Origin: Ruminococcus flavefaciens 007c
GTDB lineage: Bacteria > Bacillota > Clostridia > Oscillospirales > Ruminococcaceae
Reading direction: 5' to 3'
Length of the DNA stretch: 64,000 nucleotides
Assembly: GCF_000571935.1 (NCBI RefSeq)
Contig: NZ_ATAX01000010.1
Coordinates: 52,711 to 116,710, forward strand
The position numbers and the translations under genes are program-made. The notes under the pieces were generated by a model. The model was given only the letters and a program-made list of their open reading frames with translations. It did no database searches and was not told where the DNA came from. Shown here in pieces: positions 26,009-34,660 of the stretch (its first letter is position 1; every line of letters begins with the position of its first letter).

Positions 26009-27097
26009 TCAGTTATTTCTGCCGAATTTCATAAATGTTCCGAAGGCACCGAGAGCCGCAAAAAGGTAATTCTCGCCAAGGGAAGCCAGAAATGCTCCCT
26101 TCATGCCAACGTCATCCATGATCTGTCCGAAATGATTCCAGCAGTTACCGAAGGAGATCTCGCCCGTGCTGCCCACAAGTCCCTTTATAAAGGAATCTGT
26201 GAAATCGCCGCTGTCTCCGCCGAGGATAGTATTCATCATTGATGCAGTTTCACGTATAGCGTCCTTCAGAGCGAAGGTCCACGAGATCTTTACGGAAAAG
26301 TAAACCGCTATGACCATTACCGCACCGCAGATTATCAGTCCCGTAGCAGTGCTGAGCCTGTTTTTTCCCGTTGCCACCTTGTAGCCGCAGAATATACAGA
26401 AAGCCATTGCCATTCCGCAGAGAGAAGCAATGATGCCGAATCTCGCCACCATTATCATCAGGAGCATACCCGGTATAGCACCGATAAGAGCTCCCGCCAC
26501 TGCCTTTACCACAGCAATAAAGTCTGTATCCTTATTGGCAGGGTATCCGAAGGTCATGGAATCGGCGGAATTATAGGTCTTGTAGGGATCGTATCTGTAA
26601 TCGCTGCTGCCGTAGCCCTGAGACGGCTGTCCGTAGCCGCTCTGCCCATTGCCGTAACCCTGAGGCTGCTGTCCGTAGCCGCTCTGCCCATTGCCGTAAC
26701 CCTGAGGCTGCTGTCCGTAGCCGTTTTGTCCGCTGCCGTAGCTGCGTCCGACGTCCACATCCGCCCTCTGGCCATAATTCATGTGTCGGGGATCGTAATT
26801 GTAATCGTCGCTGCTGAATCCCAGATCATTGAGCTTCGGAGGCTCATTCTGCTGAGGCTGAGGCGCGTTCATCCTGTCAGGCACGCTGCTCACGTCAGGT
26901 GAGGCCTTCTGACCGCCAAGGTTCCCGAAGGCATTGTTCATCTGATCCAGAGCACTCTGAATATCGCCTGCTCCTCTGTCCGCAGCAGGCGCTGCATACG
27001 GATCATAAGTGCCTTCAACAGATGAAAGGGGATGTGTAACGGTACCCTCACCGTCAGATTCCGCTGCACCGCCGATGCCTGTCATAAGATCATCCAT
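26009..27097 (-). CDS. Unknown membrane protein with Gly/Tyr/Gln-rich repeats
   Basis: 362 residues. The N-terminal half is low-complexity and probably cytoplasmic, with three near-identical copies of a GYGQQPQGYGNGQS-type repeat at about 120-165, encoded by near-identical DNA repeats (26620-26740). The C-terminal half has three or four hydrophobic segments (VKAVAGALIGAIPGMLLMIM, then FGIIASLCGMAMAFCIFCGY, ATGLIICGAVMVIAVYFSV) and a long tail. Prion-like repeats joined to a membrane domain recall stress or phase-separating proteins, but no function can be assigned. A GGGGGAGATCAGA site precedes the ATG. It lies between iorA and iorB. Confidence 0.7.
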   Translation of the reverse strand: MDDLMTGIGGAAESDGEGTVTHPLSSVEGTYDPYAAPAADRGAGDIQSALDQMNNAFGNLGGQKASPDVSSVPDRMNAPQPQQNEPPKLNDLGFSSDDYNYDPRHMNYGQRADVDVGRSYGSGQNGYGQQPQGYGNGQSGYGQQPQGYGNGQSGYGQPSQGYGSSDYRYDPYKTYNSADSMTFGYPANKDTDFIAVVKAVAGALIGAIPGMLLMIMVARFGIIASLCGMAMAFCIFCGYKVATGKNRLSTATGLIICGAVMVIAVYFSVKISWTFALKDAIRETASMMNTILGGDSGDFTDSFIKGLVGSTGEISFGNCWNHFGQIMDDVGMKGAFLASLGENYLFAALGAFGTFMKFGRNN

Positions 27098-27114
27098 TCT
27101 GATCTCCCCCTGTT

Positions 27115-27510
27115 TTATTTTATAATAACAAGCTCTCCGTCAACGAAGCCTATAGCCACTCCTCTGCTGTCTTTGAGTATATTTGCGTACTTTCCGTTTC
27201 TGAGGTATTCCTCAGCCATTTCCCTGAACAGGTCCTGAGCGTGAGCCCAGCCTGTGTCATCTTCATCGGAAGTATCAACGGTAAATATGTCCTCACCGCT
27301 GCTCCATACCTCTTCGCAGGCCCAGTCACCTTCCTTGTCTTCGGGATCAAAGTCACCTGCCGCAACTATCTGTATGCCGTAGATATGATCCTCGTCGGAC
27401 TCCTCATAGAGGTTGAAGCAGAACGCCTGAGTTTCCTCGGGCATATCATTATTTTCAAGCAGTCCGTCCAGCCAGTGAGCGAACTCCTCATATATATTTA
27501 TCTGTAACAT
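27115..27510 (-). CDS. Unknown acidic protein
   Basis: 131 residues, very acidic (many DE runs such as DEDDTGWAHA), no signal or membrane segment, with Trp-rich patches (DWACEEVWSSGEDIFTV). The ATG follows AAAGGAAAAGATC. It is 17 bases upstream of the repeat-rich membrane protein gene, with which it probably works, and both are placed between iorA and iorB. The fold resembles small cytoplasmic immunity-type or SMI1-like proteins only in composition, so I make no assignment. Confidence 0.65.
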   Translation of the reverse strand: MLQINIYEEFAHWLDGLLENNDMPEETQAFCFNLYEESDEDHIYGIQIVAAGDFDPEDKEGDWACEEVWSSGEDIFTVDTSDEDDTGWAHAQDLFREMAEEYLRNGKYANILKDSRGVAIGFVDGELVIIK

Positions 27511-27530
27511 GATCTTTTCCTTTTCGGGAC

Positions 27531-27581
27531 GTCGGGGACACCGTCCCCGACAGTTTTTTCACGGGCGGCGGAACGCCGCCC
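27531..27581. repeat. Double hairpin of a dispersed palindromic repeat, behind iorA
   Basis: GTCGGGGAC-acc-GTCCCCGAC (27531-27551, followed by a T-run, so a plus-strand terminator shape) and GGGCGGCG-gaa-CGCCGCCC (27563-27581). The second hairpin has the same outer frame (AGGGGC...GCCCGT on the reverse strand) as the hairpin at 34745-34763. It may also act as an attenuator between iorA and the inserted genes. Confidence 0.55.
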
Positions 27582-27602
27582 CTGCTTAGTTCTTAGCTCT
27601 GA

Positions 27603-29333
27603 TTACTCTATAGCGCCGACCTTGCACTGCTCCTGACAAATGCCGCAGCCTACGCAGAGAGTGTGGTCAACTACTGCCTTGCCGTCGCGCATTGATATAG
27701 CGGGACAGCCCAGCTTCATACACATCTTGCAGCCTACACACTTGTCAGTATTTACCTTGAGAGGCGGATTGTGCTTAACGTACTTGAGAAGTGCGCAGGG
27801 ACGGCGTGATATAATTACCGAAGCCTCGTCCGCAGCAAGCTCCTCCTTGATAGCAGCCTCTGTCTCGGCAAGCTTGTACGGATCGGTAACGCGGACTCGC
27901 TTGATGCCGATAGCCTTGCAAAGCTCTTCAAGGTTAACAGCCGCAGCAGGATCGCCCTTGAGGTTCTTGCCTGTGGTTGGGTTCTGCTGATGACCTGTCA
28001 TGCCTGTGATAGAGTTATCGAGAATGATAACTGTTGAATTTGAATTATTGTAAGCGATATTCACAAGGCCTGTCATGCCGCTGTGCATGAATGTGGAATC
28101 GCCGATAACAGCAACGCTCTTGTGCTCGGACTCTGCGCCTCTTGCTTTGTTGAAGCCGTGGAGTCCCGAAATGGAAGCACCCATACATATGGTTGTATCA
28201 ATAGCGTTGAGCGGAGCTGCTGCTCCGAGAGTATAGCATCCGATATCACCCGATACTGTTACGCCCAGCTTCTTAAGGCAGTAGAACAGTCCTCTGTGGG
28301 GACATCCTGCGCACATAACGGGAGGACGTACAGGGATATCATCTTCGAGAGCAACAAAGTCCTTCTTCTCGCCGAGAAGCTTCTCTGCAATGACGGACTG
28401 GGGAAGCTCGCCGATATAACCGAATATCTCCTTGCCCTTTACGTTGTTAACGCCGATGTTGCGGCAGTGCTCTTCGATGATGCCGTCAAGCTCCTCGATA
28501 ACGTATACCTGCTGATACTTGGCAGCAAAGTCCTGAATGAGCTTTACAGGGAGAGGATTTACCATCCCCAGCTTCAGTACAGAAGCCTTGTCGCCCAGAG
28601 CTTCCTTTACGTACTGGTATGCAGCGCCGTTGGTGATAACGCCGAACTCAGCCTTGTCGGATATCTCAACTCTGTTGAGAGGAGTTGTCTCGGCATACTC
28701 TGTGAGCTTCTTTGTGCGCTCCTCAACGAATACGTGTCTGCCCTTTGCGTAAGCAGGCATCATAACGAACTTGCTGGGAGTCTTTTCATAGTCCTTGAGA
28801 GGAAGATCCTGACGATCCTGCATTTCAACTATGCTCTGTGAATGAGCAACTCTTGTGGACATTCTTACTATGAAGGGAGCGTCAAACTTCTCCGAAAGCT
28901 CGAAAGCAAGCTTGACGAACTCCTTACATTCCGTGGAATCCGAAGGCTCCAGCATGGGCACCTTTGAGGCGATTGCGTGATGGCGGCTGTCCTGCTCGTT
29001 CTGAGAGGAATGCATACCCTGATCGTCGGCAACTGCTATTACCATACCTGCATTTACGCCTGTGTATCCTGCTGTATAGAGAGGATCGGCTGCAACATTG
29101 AGACCAACGTGCTTCATTCCGCAGAAGCTTCTTGCGCCTGCGATGGAAGCTCCGAGAGCTGTCTCCATAGCCACCTTCTCGTTGGGAGCCCACTCTGCGT
29201 AGACCTCGTCGTACTTTGCAACTTCCTCTGTGATCTCGGTAGAGGGAGTTCCCGGATAGCTTGATACTACCCTGCATCCTGCCTCATATAAGCCTCTTGC
29301 GAAGGCTTCGTTTCCCAGCATTAATTTCTTCAT
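27603..29333 (-). CDS. iorA: Indolepyruvate:ferredoxin oxidoreductase, alpha subunit
   Basis: 576 residues, close to the family's 570-620. The N-terminal pyruvate-binding domain has EAGCRVVSSYPGTPSTEITE, and the thiamine diphosphate domain has CPHRGLFYCLKKLG, GDIGCYTLGAAAPL and VAVIGDSTFMHSGMTGLVNI. The C-terminus carries two ferredoxin motifs (CVGCKMCMKLGCPA and CVGCGICQEQCKVG). It converts indolepyruvate or phenylpyruvate to the aryl-acetyl-CoA, or runs in reverse to make aromatic amino acid precursors. The start follows AAAGGAAATACATAAA. It heads a leftward run with iorB, paaK and the ACT gene. Confidence 0.96.
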   Translation of the reverse strand: MKKLMLGNEAFARGLYEAGCRVVSSYPGTPSTEITEEVAKYDEVYAEWAPNEKVAMETALGASIAGARSFCGMKHVGLNVAADPLYTAGYTGVNAGMVIAVADDQGMHSSQNEQDSRHHAIASKVPMLEPSDSTECKEFVKLAFELSEKFDAPFIVRMSTRVAHSQSIVEMQDRQDLPLKDYEKTPSKFVMMPAYAKGRHVFVEERTKKLTEYAETTPLNRVEISDKAEFGVITNGAAYQYVKEALGDKASVLKLGMVNPLPVKLIQDFAAKYQQVYVIEELDGIIEEHCRNIGVNNVKGKEIFGYIGELPQSVIAEKLLGEKKDFVALEDDIPVRPPVMCAGCPHRGLFYCLKKLGVTVSGDIGCYTLGAAAPLNAIDTTICMGASISGLHGFNKARGAESEHKSVAVIGDSTFMHSGMTGLVNIAYNNSNSTVIILDNSITGMTGHQQNPTTGKNLKGDPAAAVNLEELCKAIGIKRVRVTDPYKLAETEAAIKEELAADEASVIISRRPCALLKYVKHNPPLKVNTDKCVGCKMCMKLGCPAISMRDGKAVVDHTLCVGCGICQEQCKVGAIE

Positions 29334-29402
29334 TTTATGTATTTCCTTTCATGTTAAAAATTACCTGATATTAATTCATGATTCCTGATCCTGCATTATA
29401 GA

Positions 29403-30242
29403 TCAAAATTCAGATTTGCTCTTTTTCAGTTCATCACGCAGCCACTGTGCCACACCGTCTTCATCGTTAGTGCCGATAACATGGTCTGCGGCAGCCTTTA
29501 CCTCGTCCCTTGCGTTGCCAACAGCTATTTTTACATCAGCCTGTGCGAACATGGGCAGGTCGTTGAGATTGTCTCCGAAAGCCACCACCTCATCAAAACC
29601 GTACCTTTCACGGAGAAAACGTATCCCATTGGCCTTTGAAGCCTTTGCGGAAAAGACCTCCAGCAGCCATTTCCCCGTATACGTGTCCTCATAGAAGGCG
29701 CAGTCCACGCCGTCTGTGCTGTCCACAGTCTGTTTTACGGGCAGAAGCTTGTCGTGTTCCTCCAGAGATGTGAAGTACACCGTCATATCATCGGCAGCGT
29801 CCATAAAATCGCTGCACCGTATGAACGGCTTATGGTACTTGTATTTCCGCACCTCCGCAAAGCTGCGCATGACGCGGTTGGTTATCTCCGTATAGTAGCA
29901 GGTCAGTGCACCCTCGTTGAAGCGGTACATGAAGCACTCTGCGTCCGCCCTTCTGAAGGCCTCCGTGATCTGCCCCGAGGCGCTCACCGGTATGTACTGA
30001 TTGGCGATATACCTGTCCGACCTGAGGTCATAGATGCTGACTCCGTTCATGAGTATGCACGGAACGCTTATCTGAAGTGCCGAGGTCATGGGCTTTGCCG
30101 AATAGACCGATCTTGCGGTGGCAAACGTGAAATCAACTCCCTGTGCCGCAAGACTGTTGAGTATATCCGCGGTTTTTGCCGATACTTCACCCTCAGAGCT
30201 GAGAAGTGTCCCGTCAAGGTCTGTTATATAGAGCCTTTTCAA
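29403..30242 (-). CDS. HAD superfamily (Cof-type) phosphatase
   Basis: 279 residues, normal for Cof/YidA-type sugar-phosphate or nucleotide phosphatases of the cytoplasm. The motifs are RLYITDLDGTLLSSEG (nucleophile Asp, motif I), a C2-type cap, and VVAFGDNLNDLPMFAQADV (motif IV). The best ribosome site (GGAGGTGACCGACGAAA) points to a TTG start at 30240-30242, giving LKRLYITDLDG as the normal family start; the ATG at 30272 would add ten residues upstream of that site. The substrate cannot be told from sequence. Confidence 0.88.
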   Translation of the reverse strand: MKRLYITDLDGTLLSSEGEVSAKTADILNSLAAQGVDFTFATARSVYSAKPMTSALQISVPCILMNGVSIYDLRSDRYIANQYIPVSASGQITEAFRRADAECFMYRFNEGALTCYYTEITNRVMRSFAEVRKYKYHKPFIRCSDFMDAADDMTVYFTSLEEHDKLLPVKQTVDSTDGVDCAFYEDTYTGKWLLEVFSAKASKANGIRFLRERYGFDEVVAFGDNLNDLPMFAQADVKIAVGNARDEVKAAADHVIGTNDEDGVAQWLRDELKKSKSEF

Positions 30243-30413
30243 TTTTCGTCGGTCACCTCCGGAACAATACATAGATACTCATAATAGCATTATAACATAT
30301 TTCGCAGAAAAAGTGAAGATTTAATTTTAACATATGATTTATTTTGTTTATTCCGACGGAATTGGAACAGCCTTAATGTTAATCCTGCATAATATTTCGC
30401 CGAAAGCAAAAAA

Positions 30414-30437
30414 AGCCCCGTCCTTGAAGGGCGGGGC
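30414..30437 (-). terminator. Terminator of hsp20
   Basis: AGCCCCGTCC / AGGGCGGGGC form a stem with one wobble, and on the reverse strand it is followed by seven T. It lies 24 bases after the hsp20 stop. Confidence 0.8.
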
Positions 30438-30460
30438 GAGGGGGCGCGTCTATATGAATT

Positions 30461-30889
30461 TTACTTGATCTCGAGTCTTTTTGATACGGGCTCCTCGGGT
30501 TTCTTTTTAGGGAGCTCCAGTGTGAGGATGCCGTTTTTGTATTCGGCACTTATAGCTTCCGTATTGACATCAGAGATGTCGAAGCTCCTCCTGTACGAGC
30601 CGAAGGTACGCTCACGGCGGATATAATTGCCTTTATCGTCCTTCTCGTCGTTGTTTGTGCTGTGCTCGGCAGCGATAGTGAGCTGAGAACCGTTTATATC
30701 GAGTCTGATGTCCTCCTTTTCGAAGCCCGGAAGCTCCGATTCCATCACATACTTCTCTCCGTCGTCGCGGATATCGGTACGGCAAGAGTTTGTCGGCATA
30801 CTGTCGCCGAAGTAATTCTTGTCAAAGTCATTGAATGCGTTCCACAGGTCAAAGCCTGTTCTTCCGAAGGGTGTAAGTCCATACATCAT
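30461..30889 (-). CDS. Hsp20/alpha-crystallin small heat shock protein
   Basis: 142 residues, typical for bacterial small heat shock proteins, which hold unfolded proteins without ATP. The alpha-crystallin domain spans about 35-140, with YVMESELPGFEKEDIRLDIN, RRERTFGSYRRSFDIS and the C-terminal KNGILTLELPKK. A GGAGGTATGACTT site precedes the tandem ATG start. A perfect CIRCE element lies about 155 bases upstream, so HrcA control is likely. Confidence 0.95.
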   Translation of the reverse strand: MMYGLTPFGRTGFDLWNAFNDFDKNYFGDSMPTNSCRTDIRDDGEKYVMESELPGFEKEDIRLDINGSQLTIAAEHSTNNDEKDDKGNYIRRERTFGSYRRSFDISDVNTEAISAEYKNGILTLELPKKKPEEPVSKRLEIK

Positions 30890-31045
30890 AAGTCATACCT
30901 CCAATTGATATTTTCATATTTATCCTATGCAGTTTTTCCTATAATATACACTTTCCATCGGTATCGCTTCCTTTCGTTTCATTGTCTATATGATACAGCC
31001 GCTTTTTGAAAGGAATATCAAGGTTCTGTGACAGTATAATGAAAA

Positions 31046-31072
31046 TTAGCACTCTCGCATCGAGAGTGCTAA
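31046..31072. promoter_or_regulatory. CIRCE element (HrcA operator) upstream of hsp20
   Basis: TTAGCACTC-N9-GAGTGCTAA, an exact match to the CIRCE consensus. It sits 157 bases from the hsp20 start and 11 bases after the stop of the neighbouring lipoprotein gene. The palindrome could also act as the terminator of that gene. Confidence 0.92.
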
Positions 31073-31082
31073 TCCTCTGTTT

Positions 31083-31622
31083 TCATCCCTTCATATGAAG
31101 GTTTTCCCCTAACCATCCGTATATATCATTGATGTCCCTATTATACGAGTTCAGATCGGTCATGCACCTATTTTCGTGAAGCAGCACTTCCGTTAACTCT
31201 CCCTTATCATCATAGCAGATGCCGCTCCACCTTTTATACGGAGCGTCAACGGCAGGTAATTCCTCGGGCATTTCAAGCCCTTTGTCCTTTGCCGCGGAAG
31301 CCCTCAGCAGCTTCTGGTAAATTTTCTCCAGCCCGCCCTTATTGCAGATGCGCAGGAGTTTTATATCGCTGTCGATGTCTCCCGAAGAATATTTGTCGGC
31401 AAGCTCTGCAAAGCTCAGATAGCATAGTTCCTCTTTGAGCACAAGGTAATAATTTCCTTCGCTGTCGCAGAACCGCCGCTCAGCACTTCCTTGTCCATAA
31501 AGTGAATAAATGAAAATCACAGCAGGCAAACGACGATCTGAAGGCTTTTCTCCGCTGCCGCACCCCGTAAAGCAGCCGATAAGCAGTATCACAGCCGAAA
31601 AGGCAGCCAGTGTTCTTTCCAT
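31083..31622 (-). CDS. Unknown lipoprotein
   Basis: 179 residues with a lipoprotein signal (MERTLAAFSAVILLIGCFTG, followed by CGSGEK; candidate lipid Cys at 17 or 21). The remainder has a beta-strand-rich start (PAVIFIYSLYGQGSAERRFC) and helices. No family is recognised. The start has GGGGGGATATT before it. The gene is isolated between hsp20 and the GGDEF gene in the same direction. Confidence 0.65.
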   Translation of the reverse strand: MERTLAAFSAVILLIGCFTGCGSGEKPSDRRLPAVIFIYSLYGQGSAERRFCDSEGNYYLVLKEELCYLSFAELADKYSSGDIDSDIKLLRICNKGGLEKIYQKLLRASAAKDKGLEMPEELPAVDAPYKRWSGICYDDKGELTEVLLHENRCMTDLNSYNRDINDIYGWLGENLHMKG

Positions 31623-31721
31623 AATATCCCCCCCTGAAAAAAAGTGTTTCTACTATATAAGTGTCATGTAAGGGCTGTTTTGTTGCATTTTATTTTCAAC
31701 TTTGTATGAGTGCACAATAAT

Positions 31722-31760
31722 AAAGCGCTGATTTAGTGCACAATGCACCATCAGCGCTTT
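31722..31760 (-). terminator. Terminator of the GGDEF-like gene
   Basis: AAAGCGCTGAT / ATCAGCGCTTT with an inner GTGCA / TGCAC stem, an extended hairpin a few bases after the stop at 31765, followed by ATTATTG on the reverse strand. Confidence 0.7.
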
Positions 31761-31764
31761 GAGT

Positions 31765-33549
31765 TCATATGTATGCCTGCTTCTTCAGAAGGGCTGTGAT
31801 TATCCTGCCTATTACAGCATAATAGTTTATATCCGACACGGACCACTTATTGAAACGGCCTATATAGCAGAAGGAGATGACTCCCTTTATCATGCTGTCC
31901 TCGGTCATAAGGTACTGCACCGCTCCGCCTATATTCTGGGAGGTCAGCTGTGCAAAGGCATTATCATCCCGTCCCTCCAGCTCGTTAACATTGTCTATGA
32001 CGAAGAGTCCGTCCCCGGAAAATCTGTTGGTATAGCCGTTTTCAAAGAGGTAGGAGGCGTTCTTCGAGGCCGCATTGCCGCAGCTGAGAAGAAGTCCCAT
32101 ATCTCCGCCTGCGAAAACGCATATATCATCTATCCCGAACTGAGAGCGCACCTGCTCCAGCAGCACGGAAATATCAGGTATCTTTCCCATTACGAGGTTT
32201 TCGGCAAGTCCGCTGACAAAGCTCAGCTTTTCCGAGGCTTTACCCTTGCTGCTAAGGAAAACTATCTTGTTCTCTATGTCCTTTTCCACGGGACCGTGCT
32301 TTTCGATGTCGTATATAACATACCTGTTCTTTCCCTTTTCGCGGGCGATGTACAGCGCCTTGTCGGCCTGCATGAAAAGCTCGTCATAGCTCCTGCTGTC
32401 CACGGGATACGTGGAAACGCCCATAGAGCAGGTCAGACGGAAATTCCGGAATCTGTCCGCAAAGGCAAACTCCGTATTGGTCCTTATGGCTCTGAGTATG
32501 CCGCGGAGATCCTCCTCGTCGCGGGTATCCTCCAGTATGATAAGAAAGCCGCTGCCGCTTATCCTTCCCGCAATACCGCGGCTGCCTATCTCTGCCTTGA
32601 TTATGCGCGCCACGGTATATATCACCTCGTCGCCGAAGAGATGACCGTAGCTGTTGTTTATATCAGTAAAGTTGTCTATATCCAGCAGCACAAGATTCAC
32701 AATGCTGCCCGAGCCCCTGGAAAGGAGCTCCTTTGCAAAGGCTGTGACCGCCCTCTTGCTGAGAAGTCCCGAGAGCTGATCCCTGTTCGCCTCAATGGCA
32801 AGGTTGATATCCTTGGTCTTGCTCCGTGAATTCACCACGGATATTATACCGCTGACCTTGCGCACCTCGGGAGCATAATAGCGTGTAATGCCGCGGAAAA
32901 GACACATCTCCCTGGTCTTGCCCCCTGTAAGCACCGAAGTCTCGAACTCATAGTCGAAGCGGTATACTCCGCTGCGGATATCCCTGCACAGAGAATTGAA
33001 CATCTCGGTGTATCTGGTCATAACGCAGCCTGATTCTATGGTGTTTTTCCGCCATACCTCCAGTTCCTCGTCCACAAGCACTATCTCGCGGAAGCAGTCA
33101 AACATATAAATGCGTATGTGCTTTGTCTCAAAGCTGTACTCAAAGGCAAGGTCGGACATGAGGCTGAGCACATGGCGGTACTCGGAAAGCCTGTTTTCAC
33201 GGGTATATGCCAGTGCTTCAAGGGAGAGAATGTGGCTGAAGGTCATACTGTAAAGAGGCTCTGCGCCCTCCGATATAAGGAGCCTGACAGATGCCAGTAT
33301 CCAGTGGTATTCTCCGCTGACGCTCTTCATGCGTATCACTGTCCTGTGGAACTCTCCTGCCGCAGCCTTTTCCACACATTCCAGCATCCGCGGATAGTCC
33401 TCGTCGCAGATAGTCCTCCTTATGGAGTAGGTCACATCGTTGCCGAAGAATGTGAAAAAAGCTTCGTCGCCCCGCTGGGTGTGAAAACTCCTGTCCACCA
33501 CCGCATGGCCGGCACTGTAAAGCTTTTCGCTGAGTATCTCTCTGCCCAT
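31765..33549 (-). CDS. GGDEF-like sensory protein with degenerate active site
   Basis: 594 residues, cytoplasmic. Residues about 20-125 look like a PAS sensor domain (with RTVIRMKSVSGEYHWILASV). A second sensor-like region follows. At about 255-415 lies a GGDEF-type cyclase fold (VLLDIDNFTDINNSYGHLFG, and later GVSTYPVDSRSYDELFMQAD and ALYIAREKGKNRYVIYD). The C-terminal part looks like a GAF domain. At the signature site, where active diguanylate cyclases have GG(D/E)EF, it reads SGSGF (about residue 330), so cyclic-di-GMP synthesis is doubtful. A role as a nucleotide sensor or scaffold is more likely. The ATG follows GAAGGAGGAAGGCGT. Confidence 0.85.
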   Translation of the reverse strand: MGREILSEKLYSAGHAVVDRSFHTQRGDEAFFTFFGNDVTYSIRRTICDEDYPRMLECVEKAAAGEFHRTVIRMKSVSGEYHWILASVRLLISEGAEPLYSMTFSHILSLEALAYTRENRLSEYRHVLSLMSDLAFEYSFETKHIRIYMFDCFREIVLVDEELEVWRKNTIESGCVMTRYTEMFNSLCRDIRSGVYRFDYEFETSVLTGGKTREMCLFRGITRYYAPEVRKVSGIISVVNSRSKTKDINLAIEANRDQLSGLLSKRAVTAFAKELLSRGSGSIVNLVLLDIDNFTDINNSYGHLFGDEVIYTVARIIKAEIGSRGIAGRISGSGFLIILEDTRDEEDLRGILRAIRTNTEFAFADRFRNFRLTCSMGVSTYPVDSRSYDELFMQADKALYIAREKGKNRYVIYDIEKHGPVEKDIENKIVFLSSKGKASEKLSFVSGLAENLVMGKIPDISVLLEQVRSQFGIDDICVFAGGDMGLLLSCGNAASKNASYLFENGYTNRFSGDGLFVIDNVNELEGRDDNAFAQLTSQNIGGAVQYLMTEDSMIKGVISFCYIGRFNKWSVSDINYYAVIGRIITALLKKQAYI

Positions 33550-33584
33550 ACGCCTTCCTCCTTCCGCATCCCTGCCTTGCGCCG

Positions 33585-34061
33585 TCAGAGTATTATATCC
33601 TCAAATCTGCCGCGTATGGCCTTTACAAGCTCCTGCGGCGAAAGTCTTATCTGTGTGCCGATGCGTCCGCCGCTTATATAGAAAAGGGGCATGATCTCGG
33701 CAGTGTTGTGTATCACCGTCATAAACTGTTTCTTCATACCTATTGGAGTACAGCCGCCGCGGACATAGCCAGTTACAGCTGTAATATCCTTTACGTGGAG
33801 CAGCTCCACCGACTTCTCTCCTACACTCTTTGCTGCCTTTTTAAGGTCAAGCTCCAGAGCGACGGGCAGCAGAAAGCAGTAATAGCTGCCGCTCTTTCCG
33901 CGGGCTACCAGAGTCTTGAAGGTCTCCTCAAGAGGCTGTCCAAGCTTTTCGGCGGTGTGTATGCCGTCGATGAACTCATCACACTCGTAGGTCTGCACGG
34001 TGTACTCTATATTGCTTTTATCAAGAAAACGCATTGCGTTTGTTTTAAGTTCCTTGCCCAT
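33585..34061 (-). CDS. ybaK: Cys-tRNA(Pro) deacylase
   Basis: 158 residues, the size of YbaK/EbsC, which hydrolyses Cys-tRNA made wrongly by prolyl-tRNA synthetase. The conserved region KAAKSVGEKSVELLHVKDIT and YVRGGCTPIGMKKQF carry the typical Lys and GxxxP motifs. The ATG follows AAGGGAGAAAAACA. It is in the same direction as the DUF3267 gene upstream and may share a transcript with it. Confidence 0.92.
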   Translation of the reverse strand: MGKELKTNAMRFLDKSNIEYTVQTYECDEFIDGIHTAEKLGQPLEETFKTLVARGKSGSYYCFLLPVALELDLKKAAKSVGEKSVELLHVKDITAVTGYVRGGCTPIGMKKQFMTVIHNTAEIMPLFYISGGRIGTQIRLSPQELVKAIRGRFEDIIL

Positions 34062-34096
34062 TGTTTTTCTCCCTTGAATACTTATTGTCTGCTTTT

Positions 34097-34660
34097 TCAG
34101 TCTTTGTACCAGTAATTGACCAGATCGTAAAGATATATCTTTCCACCTGACGGTACCTGTATCAGCGCATTCAGCGCAAAATAAACGTCACCTGTACAGG
34201 TAATTATGCTCAGAGCTCCGAAGATCGCAGGCGGAGACCAGTGAAAAATCAGACCGGCGCCCAGCGGCAGCGCTCCCAGCAGCAAAAACGGCAGCATCAA
34301 CATAAAAAGATACCTCTTTTTGCTCATATGCTCGGGAGACATTGCAAAAAGCAGACCGCAGCCTACGTATATATAGGCTTCCTCTTTGAAGCATACAGCA
34401 TGGATGTATTCATGGGGGATCATAAACACAAATGCAAGCATTGCAGCCACAACTCCCGCAATGCTGAGAAGCTCTTTCCCGAACACATTGAAAAGAAGTA
34501 TCAGGAAGATATATCCCAGAATACAGGAAAAGATCGTCATAACTACGTTTATCATGACAAGACTGTCTATCTTCTTTATCCTGCGGGCTCCCGCTACCAT
34601 TTCTCCCTTTGGCAGCGAACGCGGATCATTATTGTATTTCCCCATGAATTTTATTTTCAT
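34097..34660 (-). CDS. DUF3267 membrane protein, putative zinc metalloprotease
   Basis: 187 residues with four or five membrane helices and the motif HEYIHAVCF at about 88-96, matching the HExxH zinc site of the DUF3267 family of putative membrane zinc peptidases. Such proteins resemble site-2-protease folds, but substrates are unknown. The start follows AAAAAGGTGATACGCT. It is 35 bases upstream of ybaK. A possible second metal-binding residue downstream was not identified with confidence. Confidence 0.8.
   Translation of the reverse strand: MKIKFMGKYNNDPRSLPKGEMVAGARRIKKIDSLVMINVVMTIFSCILGYIFLILLFNVFGKELLSIAGVVAAMLAFVFMIPHEYIHAVCFKEEAYIYVGCGLLFAMSPEHMSKKRYLFMLMLPFLLLGALPLGAGLIFHWSPPAIFGALSIITCTGDVYFALNALIQVPSGGKIYLYDLVNYWYKD

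Noticed and set aside
31759..32829. A 356-residue open frame on the plus strand opposite the GGDEF-like gene
   Set aside because: It is antisense to a well-supported gene, has no ribosome site and no recognisable domain; codon bias of the real gene creates it.
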